Origin: Yersinia proxima
GTDB taxonomy: Bacteria; Pseudomonadota; Gammaproteobacteria; Enterobacterales; Enterobacteriaceae
Reading direction: 5' to 3'
Length of the DNA stretch: 64,000 nucleotides
Assembly: GCF_902170785.1 (NCBI RefSeq)
Contig: NZ_CABHYG010000002.1
Coordinates: 1-64,000, forward strand
The position numbers were made by a program, and so were the translations under genes. This document shows, one piece after another, positions 35,126 to 44,554 of this stretch (position 1 is its first letter; every line of letters begins with the position of its first letter). The notes below the pieces were generated by a model. That model worked only from the letters and a program-made list of their open reading frames with translations, made no database searches and was not told where the DNA came from.

Positions 35126-36445
35126 TTACTTGTTGGTTTGCTCGAAACGACGCAGCAACACATCACCTCGTGACACAGCGGTATCTAATGCTTGCTGTGG
35201 CGTTTTCTTGCCAGTCCAAACACCTTCCAGCTCTTCATCTACCACCGTGCGAATCTGTGGCATATTGCCCAGACGCAAGCCTTTGGTATACGGCAATGGC
35301 GGCTTGTTCAGCATCTGGCGAGTGGCGACATCAGCACCTGGATTCTTGTCATAGAAACCCTGTTGCTTGGTCAGCTCATAAGCGGCGGTGGTGATAGGCA
35401 AGTAGCCTGTTTTCTGGTGCCATTCAGCAGCAATTTCCGGCTGGGTCAGGAATTGTAGGAATTCAGCTACGCCCTTATAAGTATCTTTGTCTTTCCCATC
35501 CATCACCCACAGGCTGGCACCGCCAATAATGGCATTTTGTGGTGCATCCTTGGCATCAGCATCATAAGGCATCATGCCCACACCGTAATTAAATTTGGCG
35601 TAATGACGAATATCCGCAAGAGATCCGGAAGAGGCCGTGGTAATAGCACAATCACCGTTATAGAACTTGGCAGTCGATTCATCTTTACGACCAAAATAGG
35701 TGAAATCACCTTTCTTGTTCATATCAGACAGCAATTGAATATGCTTAACTTGCAAAGGCTTATTGAATTCCAATACCGCATCGGTGCCATCAAAACCATT
35801 ATTACGGCTGGCAATTGGCTGACCATGCCAGGCACTGAAGTTTTCAATTTGAATCCACCCCTGCCAGCCGCTGGCATAACCACAACTTGATCCTGCGGCA
35901 CGTAATTTAGCAGTATCTTCGGCCAATTCTTGCCAGGTTTTAGGCGGTTGATCTGGATTCAAACCCGCTTTTTTGAAAGCATCTTTGTTGTAATACAACA
36001 CCGGCGTGGAGCTGTTAAATGGCTGAGATAATAAGTGGCCAGTTTTAGCATCAGTGTAATAACCCGCAACCGTCGGGACGAAAACGGATTCATCAAAATT
36101 AATATTGGCGTCTTTAAATACCTGGAATACCGGCTTAATCGCCTTACTCGCCATCATGGTGGCGGTGCCAACTTCATAAACCTGCAAAATAGCCGGCGCT
36201 TTCCCTGAACGGAAAGCAGCAATGCCCGCCGCCAGACTTTGTTCGTAGTTGCCTTTATAGACCGGCACAATTTTATAATCGCTATGCGACTGGTTAAAGC
36301 GATCAGCTAACGAGTTAACTTCTACGCCTAACTCTCCTTCCATTGAATGCCAGAAAGGAATTTCAGTTACCGCCATCGCATTGGCACTAAATGCCAAGGT
36401 CAGTGCGACACCAATCGACGTTTTACGAATAGCATTGTTAAACAT
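35126..36445 (-). CDS. ugpB: sn-glycerol-3-phosphate-binding periplasmic protein UgpB
   Basis: This 439-aa periplasmic solute-binding protein has a Sec signal peptide ([20 protein letters not shown] followed by ANAMA, cleavage near residue 25). The mature part starts [15 protein letters not shown], and the conserved segments [37 protein letters not shown] and [12 protein letters not shown] match E. coli UgpB. It binds glycerol-3-phosphate or glycerophosphocholine for UgpAEC. It is the first gene of the operon, with a Pho box about 120 bp upstream. Confidence 0.96.
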   Translation of the reverse strand: MFNNAIRKTSIGVALTLAFSANAMAVTEIPFWHSMEGELGVEVNSLADRFNQSHSDYKIVPVYKGNYEQSLAAGIAAFRSGKAPAILQVYEVGTATMMASKAIKPVFQVFKDANINFDESVFVPTVAGYYTDAKTGHLLSQPFNSSTPVLYYNKDAFKKAGLNPDQPPKTWQELAEDTAKLRAAGSSCGYASGWQGWIQIENFSAWHGQPIASRNNGFDGTDAVLEFNKPLQVKHIQLLSDMNKKGDFTYFGRKDESTAKFYNGDCAITTASSGSLADIRHYAKFNYGVGMMPYDADAKDAPQNAIIGGASLWVMDGKDKDTYKGVAEFLQFLTQPEIAAEWHQKTGYLPITTAAYELTKQQGFYDKNPGADVATRQMLNKPPLPYTKGLRLGNMPQIRTVVDEELEGVWTGKKTPQQALDTAVSRGDVLLRRFEQTNK

Positions 36446-36567
36446 ATCTGGCCCCTGAATAAATCTGTATGGCCCATCTCAATGAATTTCTATGGATGAG
36501 CGAAATAAATCAGTTTTTGTTCGGAAGCAAACATGACACCTTTTGATGACAGAAATATAACTCCCAC

Positions 36568-36585
36568 ATGACAGAAAAGTGACAA
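36568..36585 (-). promoter_or_regulatory. Pho box upstream of ugpB
   Basis: On the minus strand TTGTCAC-TTTT-CTGTCAT matches the PhoB consensus of two 7-bp TGTCA repeats in 11-bp register. A candidate -10 (TATATT) lies just downstream (36554-36559). Two more TGTCAT half-sites occur at 36533-36552 in 13-bp spacing. Phosphate-starvation control is known for E. coli ugp. Confidence 0.8.
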
Positions 36586-36619
36586 AACAATGAAAGTGTC
36601 GGGTCAGATATGTGTCAAA

Positions 36620-37000
36620 CGAGTTAATCTTTTAAATAACACTTATTAGTCAGCAATGACTGTTTATCCCCTTAAAAAACAACCCACAATGAAGATAATC
36701 GAAAAATTAATTTAACTTAAACACTACTCAATCATTAATAACATTAATTAAGTATAATGATAGATTATTTATAATATTAGATAATAGAATAACCGAAACC
36801 AAATAGAATAGGACTAACTCTTACTTGAAATAGTGCTATTTAAAATGATAGTGTTCTTTCCGGCTTACAGAATGGTGTATTAACGCAACTATTTAACGCC
36901 CTCGTTATCATTGCCACATACACATATAAGCCACTCGTACTATTAATGCCTTTCCATTAATGGATAAGGATTTTATATAACGGACTATCGGGTATTTACG
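36620..37000. other. A/T-rich intergenic region upstream of fimbrial operon
   Basis: No gene was found. The stretch 36640-36830 is very A/T-rich (for example TTATTTATAATATTAGATAA), as is common for H-NS-silenced promoters of transferred surface genes. A near-palindrome TTTCCATTAATGGATA lies at about 36950-36965. The fimbrial promoter must be here, but I cannot fix it. Confidence 0.5.
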
Positions 37001-37480
37001 ATGAAAAAAACACTACTTTCAGTTATAACTATGGCTATTTTGGTTAGCGGTAGTGCTAATGCAGAACCTGTAGAAAAAGACATTGCTGTTGAAGCAAAGA
37101 TTGTTACAGCTATAAAAGTCAGTAAAGACAATGGTCGCACACTTGATTCTATAAAAATGGCATATGACACTATAAAAAATGATGGTCATTTTAGCCATAG
37201 CGAAAAGATTAAATTTGTTTCTGTCGGTGGAACTAAAATTAAAGTCTCATTAAGAGAGGCTTTTGAAATGAATGACACTAGCAACACTAAGAAATTTACA
37301 GATTACAAAATAGATATAGATGGTCAAGAGTTAAAACATGCTAGTGGTGAACAATTTTTCGATCTAGTGAATAAGGAGTACTCTGGCGATTTAAATATCC
37401 AAGCTAAACAACCTAAAAATGCTGCAGATGGTGAGGTATATAACGGTGTTCTTAAGTTTGCTATAGAAGCTGAAGCGTAA
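37001..37480 (+). CDS. CS1-type fimbrial major subunit
   Basis: This 159-aa protein has a Sec signal peptide (MKKTLLSVITMAILVSGSANA, cleaved near 21) and a mature N-terminus EPVEKDIAVEAKIV that resembles the VEKxIxVxA start of the CooA/CblA major pilins of alpha-class (CS1) fimbriae. The C-terminus EVYNGVLKFAIEAEA matches the donor/groove end of that family. No cysteines are present in the mature protein, as in other alpha pilins. It is the first gene of the operon, as expected for the most abundant subunit, and is separated from the usher by a stable hairpin. Confidence 0.82.
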   Translation: MKKTLLSVITMAILVSGSANAEPVEKDIAVEAKIVTAIKVSKDNGRTLDSIKMAYDTIKNDGHFSHSEKIKFVSVGGTKIKVSLREAFEMNDTSNTKKFTDYKIDIDGQELKHASGEQFFDLVNKEYSGDLNIQAKQPKNAADGEVYNGVLKFAIEAEA

Positions 37481-37518
37481 TCAATAAGATAATAAAATTT
37501 CCTTATTTTTAATACATA

Positions 37519-37542
37519 CAGTCAGGGGTGCACTCCTGGCTG
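37519..37542 (+). terminator. Hairpin between major pilin and usher genes
   Basis: CAGTCAGGGG-TGCA-CTCCTGGCTG forms a 10-bp stem (two wobble pairs) with a 4-nt loop and no T tract. It probably stabilises pilin mRNA and reduces readthrough into the usher gene. Confidence 0.65.
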
Positions 37543-37658
37543 CATGCTACTTTCAACTAAATACATATATAAAATGGCGTTGCCAGAAACACTAATATAA
37601 AAACCCATTTATTGGAAAAGAATATTGTTATACACAGCAAGTTATGGAATGGAATCCC

Positions 37659-39956
37659 ATGGAAAAATCGCTAATCATTAATAAGGCTGCCGTACTTGCG
37701 TTATCGCTTGTTTCATTTAATTCATCCAGTAACGAAGATATAACTATTGAACATTTAGTTCCTGCTGGTTTTTCTGCCGTCGAAGAACATAATACACGAC
37801 AGTTATTGGGCATATTAGACGGGAAAACCTTGCCAAGTCCGTTGTTCTTCTCAGAAGAGAAACAACAACTAATATTTAACCAACAACAGTATCGCGATAA
37901 CCATATTGATGAGTCATCCATTACATTATTGGCCGATATCTTACCGAAAATTCCTTATTTGCAATGCCAAAATGGTTGTGACTATATCTTATCGGAACAT
38001 CACGTCACCGTAGATAAAATCAATCATGTTATCACCATAACCCATAGCAAGAACCGCTACCTTATACCGGTTACCACTTGGGGGTTGGTGCATAACCAAT
38101 CCTTTGATCTGCGCATGACAGCAAAGAATTACCGCGCTGTTTCTGCACGTGGGCAAGGATATATTGGTTTGCCTTTTCAATCATTTGGCTTTGCCCATTG
38201 GTTTTATAACACCACTCGAACCAAAAATAATTACGTATTCGCAGATCAATCACAATACCGACAACAAACCCAGATGGGCATTGGCAGCTGGTATCTGCAA
38301 AAAAACTTTCAGGCGCACTATTTGCGCGCTGGTCGGCAAAACAATCTCGATAACAGCGCGGGGAGTATTCATACCCTAATCAATCCGTCTCTGGACCAAT
38401 TCGTCACACTGGGTAGCCAAAGCTACTTAGCGATTGATAAGCCCTCAGCAGGCAGTTTAGTGTTATATGCTATCAGCGAGGGTGATTTTGAAATTTACCG
38501 TGATGGTCAACTGATCCGCCGCATACCAGCCCAACTGGGTCGTAACGAAATTGATTACAGCCAACTCCCCGGCGGCTATTACACCATTGAGATTCATTTA
38601 GTGGATCGCACCGGAAAAATCATTAATCAGGAAAGCCAAACCATCAGTAATATTGGTACACAAACCAATAATGGCTGGTTCTTGACCCTGGGCAAAGGTG
38701 CTGTACGTAACGATAGTCACCCTCATTTGATGCAATTTGGCCGCAGCATAAATCTAAAAAGCCTACAAACCAATATCACACTACTCAAAGACACAGCCCA
38801 TCACTGGGCTGCCGAAGGTAATGCCTCACATCCTTTAGGAATTCCCAATCTGGATATCACCCCAACATTGGGGCTAATGTCAGGTGAAAAACGCAGTGGC
38901 GGGTATTTACGCTTAACGGGAGGAAACTCTAGTTTGGGGTATGCCTCGATCGCTCGTTATCAGACGCCGGACATCTCAATATATGCACCTAACGCCGGTA
39001 GCACCTCGGCTTCTTATAGTCGTCGCTTTGGGCCTACTCAGCTTAGTTATCAATTCAATCAATACAAAAATAGCAGGCAACACCGTATTCAAAGTCGCTG
39101 GAACTGGCGGCGGCCTCAATATGGTATTGCTCTATCACTCGGCGTGCAAAAGGGTGGCCAATGGAACAGCCAAAATAATTACGGCGTATTTCTCAATACC
39201 ACCCTATCGTTCCTCAAAAGTAGCACCAGTATCAACAGTGCCTACGTCAGGCAGCAGTTGACAACCAGTGCCAGCTATCAGAACGAGTTTAGTGATAACT
39301 ACGGCACCAGCATTTTGGGAGTCGATGGTAGCACCAGCGGGAATCACAATAGCATTGGTAGCTTTGTTCATCGCGCTGGTAGCCGTGGAGATATCGCAGC
39401 CCGCTTTGGTATTGATAATAAGATAGCCAATGGTGGCCTTAGCTATAACGGCATGCTGGCCGTCGGTCCCCAGGGTATTGCACTTGGGCGCAGCAGTTAT
39501 AGCGGAACTGCATTGCTGATAGAAACACCGGACCTGGCGGATACTCCTTATAGCTTCAATGTAGAAGGCCACCCAATAACTGGCAGCGGTACTTACGCAA
39601 TACCTATTCCCCGCTATCAGGACAGTTTATTCATCCGCACCCACAGCAACCGTAGTGATCTGGATATGAACATTCGGTTACCAGTCAATATCGTGCGCGC
39701 TCATCCGGGTCAGGTCTTTTCCAGCAAAGCAAACATCACTTTAGATCTGCTTTACAACGGTTTTCTTAAAGACTCACAGGGGCAGCCTGTGAGTGGGGTT
39801 ATTCAGGGAACCGGTGATAGCGTTCACCCTAATGGGCTGTTTTCCATTCAGTCGGGCGTGATACTAAAAAATATCACGGTTCAAAGCACTTCTGCCCGTT
39901 ACCGCTGTGATATGCGCCAGCAACACAATCACATTTATCTTTGTCATATGGATTAA
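37659..39956 (+). CDS. Alpha-class (CS1/TcfC-type) fimbrial outer-membrane usher
   Basis: This protein of about 765 aa has a signal-like N-terminus (MEKSLIINKAAVLALSLVSF) and a long beta-rich middle with many aromatic and Gly/Ser/Asn strands, as in usher barrels. The plug-like segment SGDFEIYRDGQLIRRIPAQ appears as GDFEIYRDGQLIRRIPAQLG, and the C-terminal PGQVFSSKANITLDLLYNGF region matches the TcfC E-set domain. The last residues hold a Cys pair. An in-frame ATG at 37644 is also possible; the one at 37659 has GGAAT just upstream. It lies between major pilin and two chaperones. Confidence 0.8.
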   Translation: MEKSLIINKAAVLALSLVSFNSSSNEDITIEHLVPAGFSAVEEHNTRQLLGILDGKTLPSPLFFSEEKQQLIFNQQQYRDNHIDESSITLLADILPKIPYLQCQNGCDYILSEHHVTVDKINHVITITHSKNRYLIPVTTWGLVHNQSFDLRMTAKNYRAVSARGQGYIGLPFQSFGFAHWFYNTTRTKNNYVFADQSQYRQQTQMGIGSWYLQKNFQAHYLRAGRQNNLDNSAGSIHTLINPSLDQFVTLGSQSYLAIDKPSAGSLVLYAISEGDFEIYRDGQLIRRIPAQLGRNEIDYSQLPGGYYTIEIHLVDRTGKIINQESQTISNIGTQTNNGWFLTLGKGAVRNDSHPHLMQFGRSINLKSLQTNITLLKDTAHHWAAEGNASHPLGIPNLDITPTLGLMSGEKRSGGYLRLTGGNSSLGYASIARYQTPDISIYAPNAGSTSASYSRRFGPTQLSYQFNQYKNSRQHRIQSRWNWRRPQYGIALSLGVQKGGQWNSQNNYGVFLNTTLSFLKSSTSINSAYVRQQLTTSASYQNEFSDNYGTSILGVDGSTSGNHNSIGSFVHRAGSRGDIAARFGIDNKIANGGLSYNGMLAVGPQGIALGRSSYSGTALLIETPDLADTPYSFNVEGHPITGSGTYAIPIPRYQDSLFIRTHSNRSDLDMNIRLPVNIVRAHPGQVFSSKANITLDLLYNGFLKDSQGQPVSGVIQGTGDSVHPNGLFSIQSGVILKNITVQSTSARYRCDMRQQHNHIYLCHMD

Positions 39957-39972
39957 TACCACAGGAATGGTT

Positions 39973-40659
39973 ATGAAATACGCTTACTTATTCTCCATAA
40001 TTGCTTTATTGGTTACACCTATTACAACCACTTTTGCGCAGTTAGTGGCCATACCGACTCGAACCACAGTAGAGGCTTTGGATCAGCAGCGCACTGTGCA
40101 GGTTTATAACAGCGGAGATAAGCCACTTTATCTGGATATCACGTTACAGCACATCAATAACCCAGGAGTCAGCCCTGAGCAGAAAACACTGATCAGCGAT
40201 ATCGCTCAACCTGAAATGATTTTTAATCCCAACCGCATCACCTTAGGGCCAAAGCAAAAGCGCGACATTAAGCTATTACCGCTGAAGGCACCTACTCAGG
40301 AAACACTTTATCGCTTGAATATCAATCCAGTAGTCGATATCAAAGCGGTCAACAATAAAGAGGATGATAAGAAAATTCATGCCCCCGTAACCATCAGTAT
40401 TGGCTATGGGATACTTATTCATCATGTTCCTTCTCTGGCCGTACAAACTCGTCACTGGCAACATCAATGTTCACCTGATGGCACAATTACACTCAATTCT
40501 ATCGGCACCGTTCACAGTAAATTCAATCAGTTGAAATCCAGTGATAACCCAACACTAACAGATAGCTTGAATCTCTACCCCGGCACCCCCGCCACCCTGT
40601 CAGTTAAACAACTTATTGGTGAGGCAGATAATGAAACCTTTACTATTCGTTGTGACTAG
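39973..40659 (+). CDS. Alpha-fimbrial periplasmic chaperone 1
   Basis: This 228-aa protein has a signal peptide (MKYAYLFSIIALLVTPITTT, cut near FAQ) and an Ig-like chaperone domain. INNPGVSPEQ, the FNPNRITLGPKQKRDIKLLP strand and ETLYRLNINP correspond to the CooB-type chaperones of CS1 fimbriae. The ATG at 39973 follows AGGAATGG; the longer frame overlaps the usher. It shares its architecture with the next gene, which overlaps its end by 29 bp. Confidence 0.8.
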   Translation: MKYAYLFSIIALLVTPITTTFAQLVAIPTRTTVEALDQQRTVQVYNSGDKPLYLDITLQHINNPGVSPEQKTLISDIAQPEMIFNPNRITLGPKQKRDIKLLPLKAPTQETLYRLNINPVVDIKAVNNKEDDKKIHAPVTISIGYGILIHHVPSLAVQTRHWQHQCSPDGTITLNSIGTVHSKFNQLKSSDNPTLTDSLNLYPGTPATLSVKQLIGEADNETFTIRCD

Positions 40660-41275
40660 TTTCATACCTCTTGCTGCTTTTGCAGTCATAGATATTCAGC
40701 CACATGTACAGAAAGTGCAGCTGGAAAGTGCAGTAGTCACAGTCACTAATCATGGTACTGAATCTGAATACATCACCGTACAACTGTATAAACTCAATAA
40801 CCCCGGTGAATTACCTGAGCAGGAGTTATTAACCCCGGTCGGTGAACAAGTACAACCCGAATTGTTTGCTGCTCCAGCAAAAATGACTCTTGGGCCGAAA
40901 CAGAGTGGGAAGATATTACTTAAAGCGCTTAGTACGCCTGATAAAGAGCAAGTTTATCGATTAGCGGTCAGACCTTTAAATAATCGAAAAGTGAGAGGAA
41001 ATGGTGCAGTTCTGGGTGTGCAGCTCAGTTATATGGGGTTGATCAGGCACTTGCCTGCATCACAACAGCTCCAATGGACACACCGCTGTCTCAACGACAC
41101 GCTGGTATTACACAATACCGGTAATACTCGCCTGCAATGGTATCAATTAGAAACTCAGGGCCGAGTTATCAATGATTTTAATCTGTATCCCGGTCAACAG
41201 CGGCAGTTGGTCGTCAGTAACCTAAAGGGAATCGTCGAGGATAAGGCTGTCAGCTTGCGTTGCCCTAATGACTAG
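40631..41275 (+). CDS. Alpha-fimbrial periplasmic chaperone 2
   Basis: This 214-aa paralogue of the preceding chaperone has the signal peptide MKPLLFVVTSFIPLAAFA, then LNNPGELPEQ, MTLGPKQSGKILLKAL and EQVYRLAVRPLN. The ATG at 40631 has GAGG upstream and lies inside the 3' end of chaperone 1. Two consecutive chaperones are unusual for this class, which normally has one; they may serve different subunits (major pilin versus minor/tip). Confidence 0.78.
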   Translation: MKPLLFVVTSFIPLAAFAVIDIQPHVQKVQLESAVVTVTNHGTESEYITVQLYKLNNPGELPEQELLTPVGEQVQPELFAAPAKMTLGPKQSGKILLKALSTPDKEQVYRLAVRPLNNRKVRGNGAVLGVQLSYMGLIRHLPASQQLQWTHRCLNDTLVLHNTGNTRLQWYQLETQGRVINDFNLYPGQQRQLVVSNLKGIVEDKAVSLRCPND

Positions 41276-41289
41276 AAATAAGGAACACG

Positions 41290-41808
41290 ATGAACACATT
41301 GAAAATTGCACTGATATTATTCCTACTCCCCTTGCTGGCCAAAGCAGATGTGATCCCATTGGGGGATATTGACATCACACTGGAGGTAACCGCACAACCC
41401 AGAATTGAGGTCGAAAAACCGCAGGGCGGCTGGTACAGCAGCATCAAACTAAGAAATAACCCAGAGAATCCTTCGATTTATCAGGCAGAAATTCCGGTAA
41501 CAATAAAACTACGCCGACAAGAAAGCTACCGTGTTTCAGTGAAGCAACCGCTGATACTCGCCCGCCACTCCGGAGTGATGTACACCCCGGCTCAGAAGTT
41601 TTCACCTGCTGAAATAAGTTGGGGAACGGATCATGCCAATATGCGTCCGCTATCGCATAAACCAGAAATTTTCAGCATTAGTAAAAATACATCAAACCAG
41701 ACCAGTACGGATTATCTATTACAGATTACCGCTCTGGCACCCAAGGGGCCAGATACAGTCGGGAAATATCATGGCCAGCTAACATTATTGTTTGAAACAA
41801 ATAGCTGA
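41290..41808 (+). CDS. Putative minor fimbrial subunit
   Basis: This 172-aa protein has a signal peptide (MNTLKIALILFLLPLLAKA). The mature part starts DVIPLGDIDITLEVTAQPRI, has no cysteines and ends GKYHGQLTLLFETNS, similar in layout to the major pilin C-terminus (VYNGVLKFAIEAE). A minor or adaptor subunit of the same alpha fimbria is inferred from position between chaperone and tip-adhesin genes. I do not recognise a specific family member. Confidence 0.65.
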   Translation: MNTLKIALILFLLPLLAKADVIPLGDIDITLEVTAQPRIEVEKPQGGWYSSIKLRNNPENPSIYQAEIPVTIKLRRQESYRVSVKQPLILARHSGVMYTPAQKFSPAEISWGTDHANMRPLSHKPEIFSISKNTSNQTSTDYLLQITALAPKGPDTVGKYHGQLTLLFETNS

Positions 41809-41842
41809 GATTAATAACTGACAGTCATGGAGAGACAATCAA

Positions 41843-43000
41843 GTGAAGGTTAACTATAAGCAATTACTAATAGGATTATTGCTATTAGTGCAATTCCCAG
41901 CCGCCAACGCAGATGGTGAAAATATACTTTACACTCCTAATTACGTGGGAGATTATCAGCAGTGCTCGGTAAAGCTATTAGATGACAATAGCGTAGAAGT
42001 TTCTTTTAATGCGAGTCTATCTCCGACCAATACTCTATGGGTAATAGCAACAGACCCTAGCCTGGCTCATCAGGATGACGACCGGGGTAACCTGGATCTG
42101 GCTTTGCGTGGCCTGGGTGAAGAACTAAATATTTCATCGAACGATACTAAGGATATTAAATTTAATCTTCATCGCGCACTGCTCTCGCTTTATTTTTATC
42201 ACGCAGATGGTACGAGAGATTTAACCATTCAGCTAAGTAACATCAGCGATATTTCACTTAATGGAATTTCTCCTTCAGGTTCTAATGAAAATACTCAAGG
42301 AATACAGTTTAATCGTAGATCACTATTACCGAGCGATTATTATAATGTATCTTTCAAAATTGCCGCTAATAAACTGAATAATATCAGTATCGCAGCAACT
42401 GTGGGGGGGGAATTTAGTTACAAAGGGCAATCTTACTCAGTGCTTTCCTCACAGGGCGTTTCTTTTAGCCCTGATGGCAAACAATGCAGAGACTTCGATC
42501 CTCAGGCAGATGTTGCACCAGAAGCGCTGAAAATTGATCCTAAATTCCGGATGGGCTCAGCCGTCTGGCAATTAAAAACACTCGATCTGGATGAACTACT
42601 CGATAAAACCACCAATAATCGTGGTTTGCTCACTCAAATTATCGATGCAGGAAATAATCGCTTTTGTATCAATTATCGTTCAATTGCCACACGAAACACT
42701 CAATATATGATTAGCGCCACCAATATCAATGGATTAGCGTCAAAAAATAAATATTTTCAGTTAAAAGAACAAGAAGGGAGTAGTTTTATTAACTACAAAG
42801 TAAAGCTAAGCAGTAATGAGAATACTGGAGCAGATTTTGAGCTTCCCAAAGACACAAAATATATTCAGTTAAAGAGTGATAATAATCAAGTGATGTCAGA
42901 TATGTGCTGGACACCAAAAATAGAGCTATTCAGTACGGATACCACAGGTAAAGGCAGTTATAGCGATATATTGAATTTTACTATCACACCTCTGGCATAA
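41843..43000 (+). CDS. Putative fimbrial tip adhesin (CooD-like)
   Basis: This 385-aa secreted protein starts at GTG after a GGAGAGA ribosome binding site, with a signal peptide MKVNYKQLLIGLLLLVQFPAANA. The two-domain size, four cysteines (in QQCSVKL, GKQCRDF, NRFCINY, DMCWTPK) and last position in the operon fit the CooD-type tip minor pilins of CS1 fimbriae. A run of eight G at 42403-42410 encodes Val187-Gly-Gly-Glu. A G gain or loss would frameshift the protein at about its midpoint. Confidence 0.72.
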   Translation: MKVNYKQLLIGLLLLVQFPAANADGENILYTPNYVGDYQQCSVKLLDDNSVEVSFNASLSPTNTLWVIATDPSLAHQDDDRGNLDLALRGLGEELNISSNDTKDIKFNLHRALLSLYFYHADGTRDLTIQLSNISDISLNGISPSGSNENTQGIQFNRRSLLPSDYYNVSFKIAANKLNNISIAATVGGEFSYKGQSYSVLSSQGVSFSPDGKQCRDFDPQADVAPEALKIDPKFRMGSAVWQLKTLDLDELLDKTTNNRGLLTQIIDAGNNRFCINYRSIATRNTQYMISATNINGLASKNKYFQLKEQEGSSFINYKVKLSSNENTGADFELPKDTKYIQLKSDNNQVMSDMCWTPKIELFSTDTTGKGSYSDILNFTITPLA

Positions 43001-43010
43001 AGAAATTAAT

Positions 43011-43030
43011 AAGGCCCAGACTTGGGCCTT
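43011..43030. terminator. Convergent terminator fimbrial operon / livF
   Basis: AAGGCCCA-gact-TGGGCCTT is a perfect 8-bp stem between the convergent fimbrial operon and liv operon, with A/T-rich flanks on both sides, so it probably acts bidirectionally. Confidence 0.7.
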
Positions 43031-43060
43031 AAAAAATAATAATACAAAAGAGTTAAATAT

Positions 43061-43762
43061 TTAACCGCCCAAATAAGCTGAACGCACCGCTTCATTTGCT
43101 AACAAGGCAGCTCCCGTATCCTCCAAAACGATACGCCCATTCTCCAACACATAACCACGATCGGCCAACTTCAGCGCCTGATTTGCGTTTTGTTCAACCA
43201 GAAAAATGGTCATCCCCTCTTCTCTTAGTTGTTGAATAGTATCGAATATTTGCAGAATAATAATCGGGGCTAGCCCCAGAGACGGCTCATCGAGTAGCAA
43301 TAGTTTAGGCTGACTCATCAGAGCACGACCAATCGCCAACATTTGTTGTTCGCCGCCTGACATGGTTCCAGCGCGCTGAACTCGGCGTTCGAACAACCGA
43401 GGGAATAAGTCGTAAACACGCTCGATACGCTGTTGATATTGCTGGCGATCAGCAAAGAAACCACCCATTGCCAGGTTCTCTTCCACCGTCATGCGAGAAA
43501 ACACCCTGCGCCCTTCCGGCACAATGGCAATCGCCTCACGCATAATACGTGCCGTCTGCCAGCCGGTAATATCCTGCTCGCCGAAAATAATACTGCCTTC
43601 GGTGGCACGCGGTTCGCCACACAATGTGCCCAACAGGGTGGTTTTACCCGCACCATTAGCACCTATCAACGTAACAATTTCGCCCTGTTGGATGTGCAAG
43701 CTAACCTGATGCAATGCCTGAATTTTGCCGTAATGGGCTGAAACTTGATTAAATGACAACAT
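43061..43762 (-). CDS. livF: Branched-chain amino acid ABC transporter ATPase LivF
   Basis: This 233-aa ATPase has Walker A GANGAGKTTLLGTL, the signature MSGGEQQMLAIGRAL, Walker B LLLLDEPSLGLAP and the LivF-typical end VRSAYLGG. It works with LivG to power leucine/isoleucine/valine import. It is the last gene of livKHMGF, 24 bp after livG. Confidence 0.96.
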   Translation of the reverse strand: MLSFNQVSAHYGKIQALHQVSLHIQQGEIVTLIGANGAGKTTLLGTLCGEPRATEGSIIFGEQDITGWQTARIMREAIAIVPEGRRVFSRMTVEENLAMGGFFADRQQYQQRIERVYDLFPRLFERRVQRAGTMSGGEQQMLAIGRALMSQPKLLLLDEPSLGLAPIIILQIFDTIQQLREEGMTIFLVEQNANQALKLADRGYVLENGRIVLEDTGAALLANEAVRSAYLGG

Positions 43763-43786
43763 GTTATCTTTATGCCTCGCCCACTT

Positions 43787-44554
43787 TTATTCGCCCAAAT
43801 AGGCCCGGATCACATCCGGATTATTACGAATTTCTACTGGTGAGCCTTGTGCCAACGGCGTTCCCTGATTCACCACATAAATGCGATCAGAAATCCCCAT
43901 CACCAGTTTCATATCATGTTCAATTAACAAGACCGAGACTTGGTGTTGGTCGCGTAATTCCATAATCAACTGATTCAGTTCATCAGTTTCTTTCGGGTTC
44001 AAGCCAGCAGCGGGTTCATCCAGCATCAATAGCTCAGGGCGCGTCACCATACAGCGGGCAATTTCCAAGCGACGTTGCTGACCATAAGCCAAATTCCCCG
44101 CCTGGCGGTTGGCCAGCTCCAATAATCCGACACGCTCTAGCCAGGTTGCTGCTCGTTCCAATGCGTCAGCCTCTGCCCGCCGAAAGCCTGGCGTTTTCAA
44201 CAAACCGGCAAACACACCACTTTTAAGGTGCTGATGTTGTGCCACCAGTAGGTTCTCTACCACCGTCATCTCGCGGAACAAGCGTACATGCTGGAAAGTA
44301 CGAATCACCCCCATACGCGCAATAACTTGTCCAGGTAACCCTTCGATATGGCGATCACGTAATTTAATTGTGCCGCCCGTCGGCCGATAGAAACCAGTCA
44401 GGCAGTTAAAGATTGTGGTTTTACCCGCACCATTGGGGCCAATCAGCGAGACAATCTCCCCCTGATTGAGATTCAAGCCAACATTGTTCACCGCCAATAA
44501 CCCACCAAAGCGCATCGACAGTCCTTCAACCGCTAACAAAGGTTGCGCACTCAT
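43787..44554 (-). CDS. livG: Branched-chain amino acid ABC transporter ATPase LivG
   Basis: This 255-aa ATPase has Walker [18 protein letters not shown], the Liv-specific [20 protein letters not shown], the signature [15 protein letters not shown], Walker [14 protein letters not shown] and the end VIRAYLGE. Its ATG overlaps the livM stop by 4 bp. Confidence 0.96.
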   Translation of the reverse strand: MSAQPLLAVEGLSMRFGGLLAVNNVGLNLNQGEIVSLIGPNGAGKTTIFNCLTGFYRPTGGTIKLRDRHIEGLPGQVIARMGVIRTFQHVRLFREMTVVENLLVAQHQHLKSGVFAGLLKTPGFRRAEADALERAATWLERVGLLELANRQAGNLAYGQQRRLEIARCMVTRPELLMLDEPAAGLNPKETDELNQLIMELRDQHQVSVLLIEHDMKLVMGISDRIYVVNQGTPLAQGSPVEIRNNPDVIRAYLGE

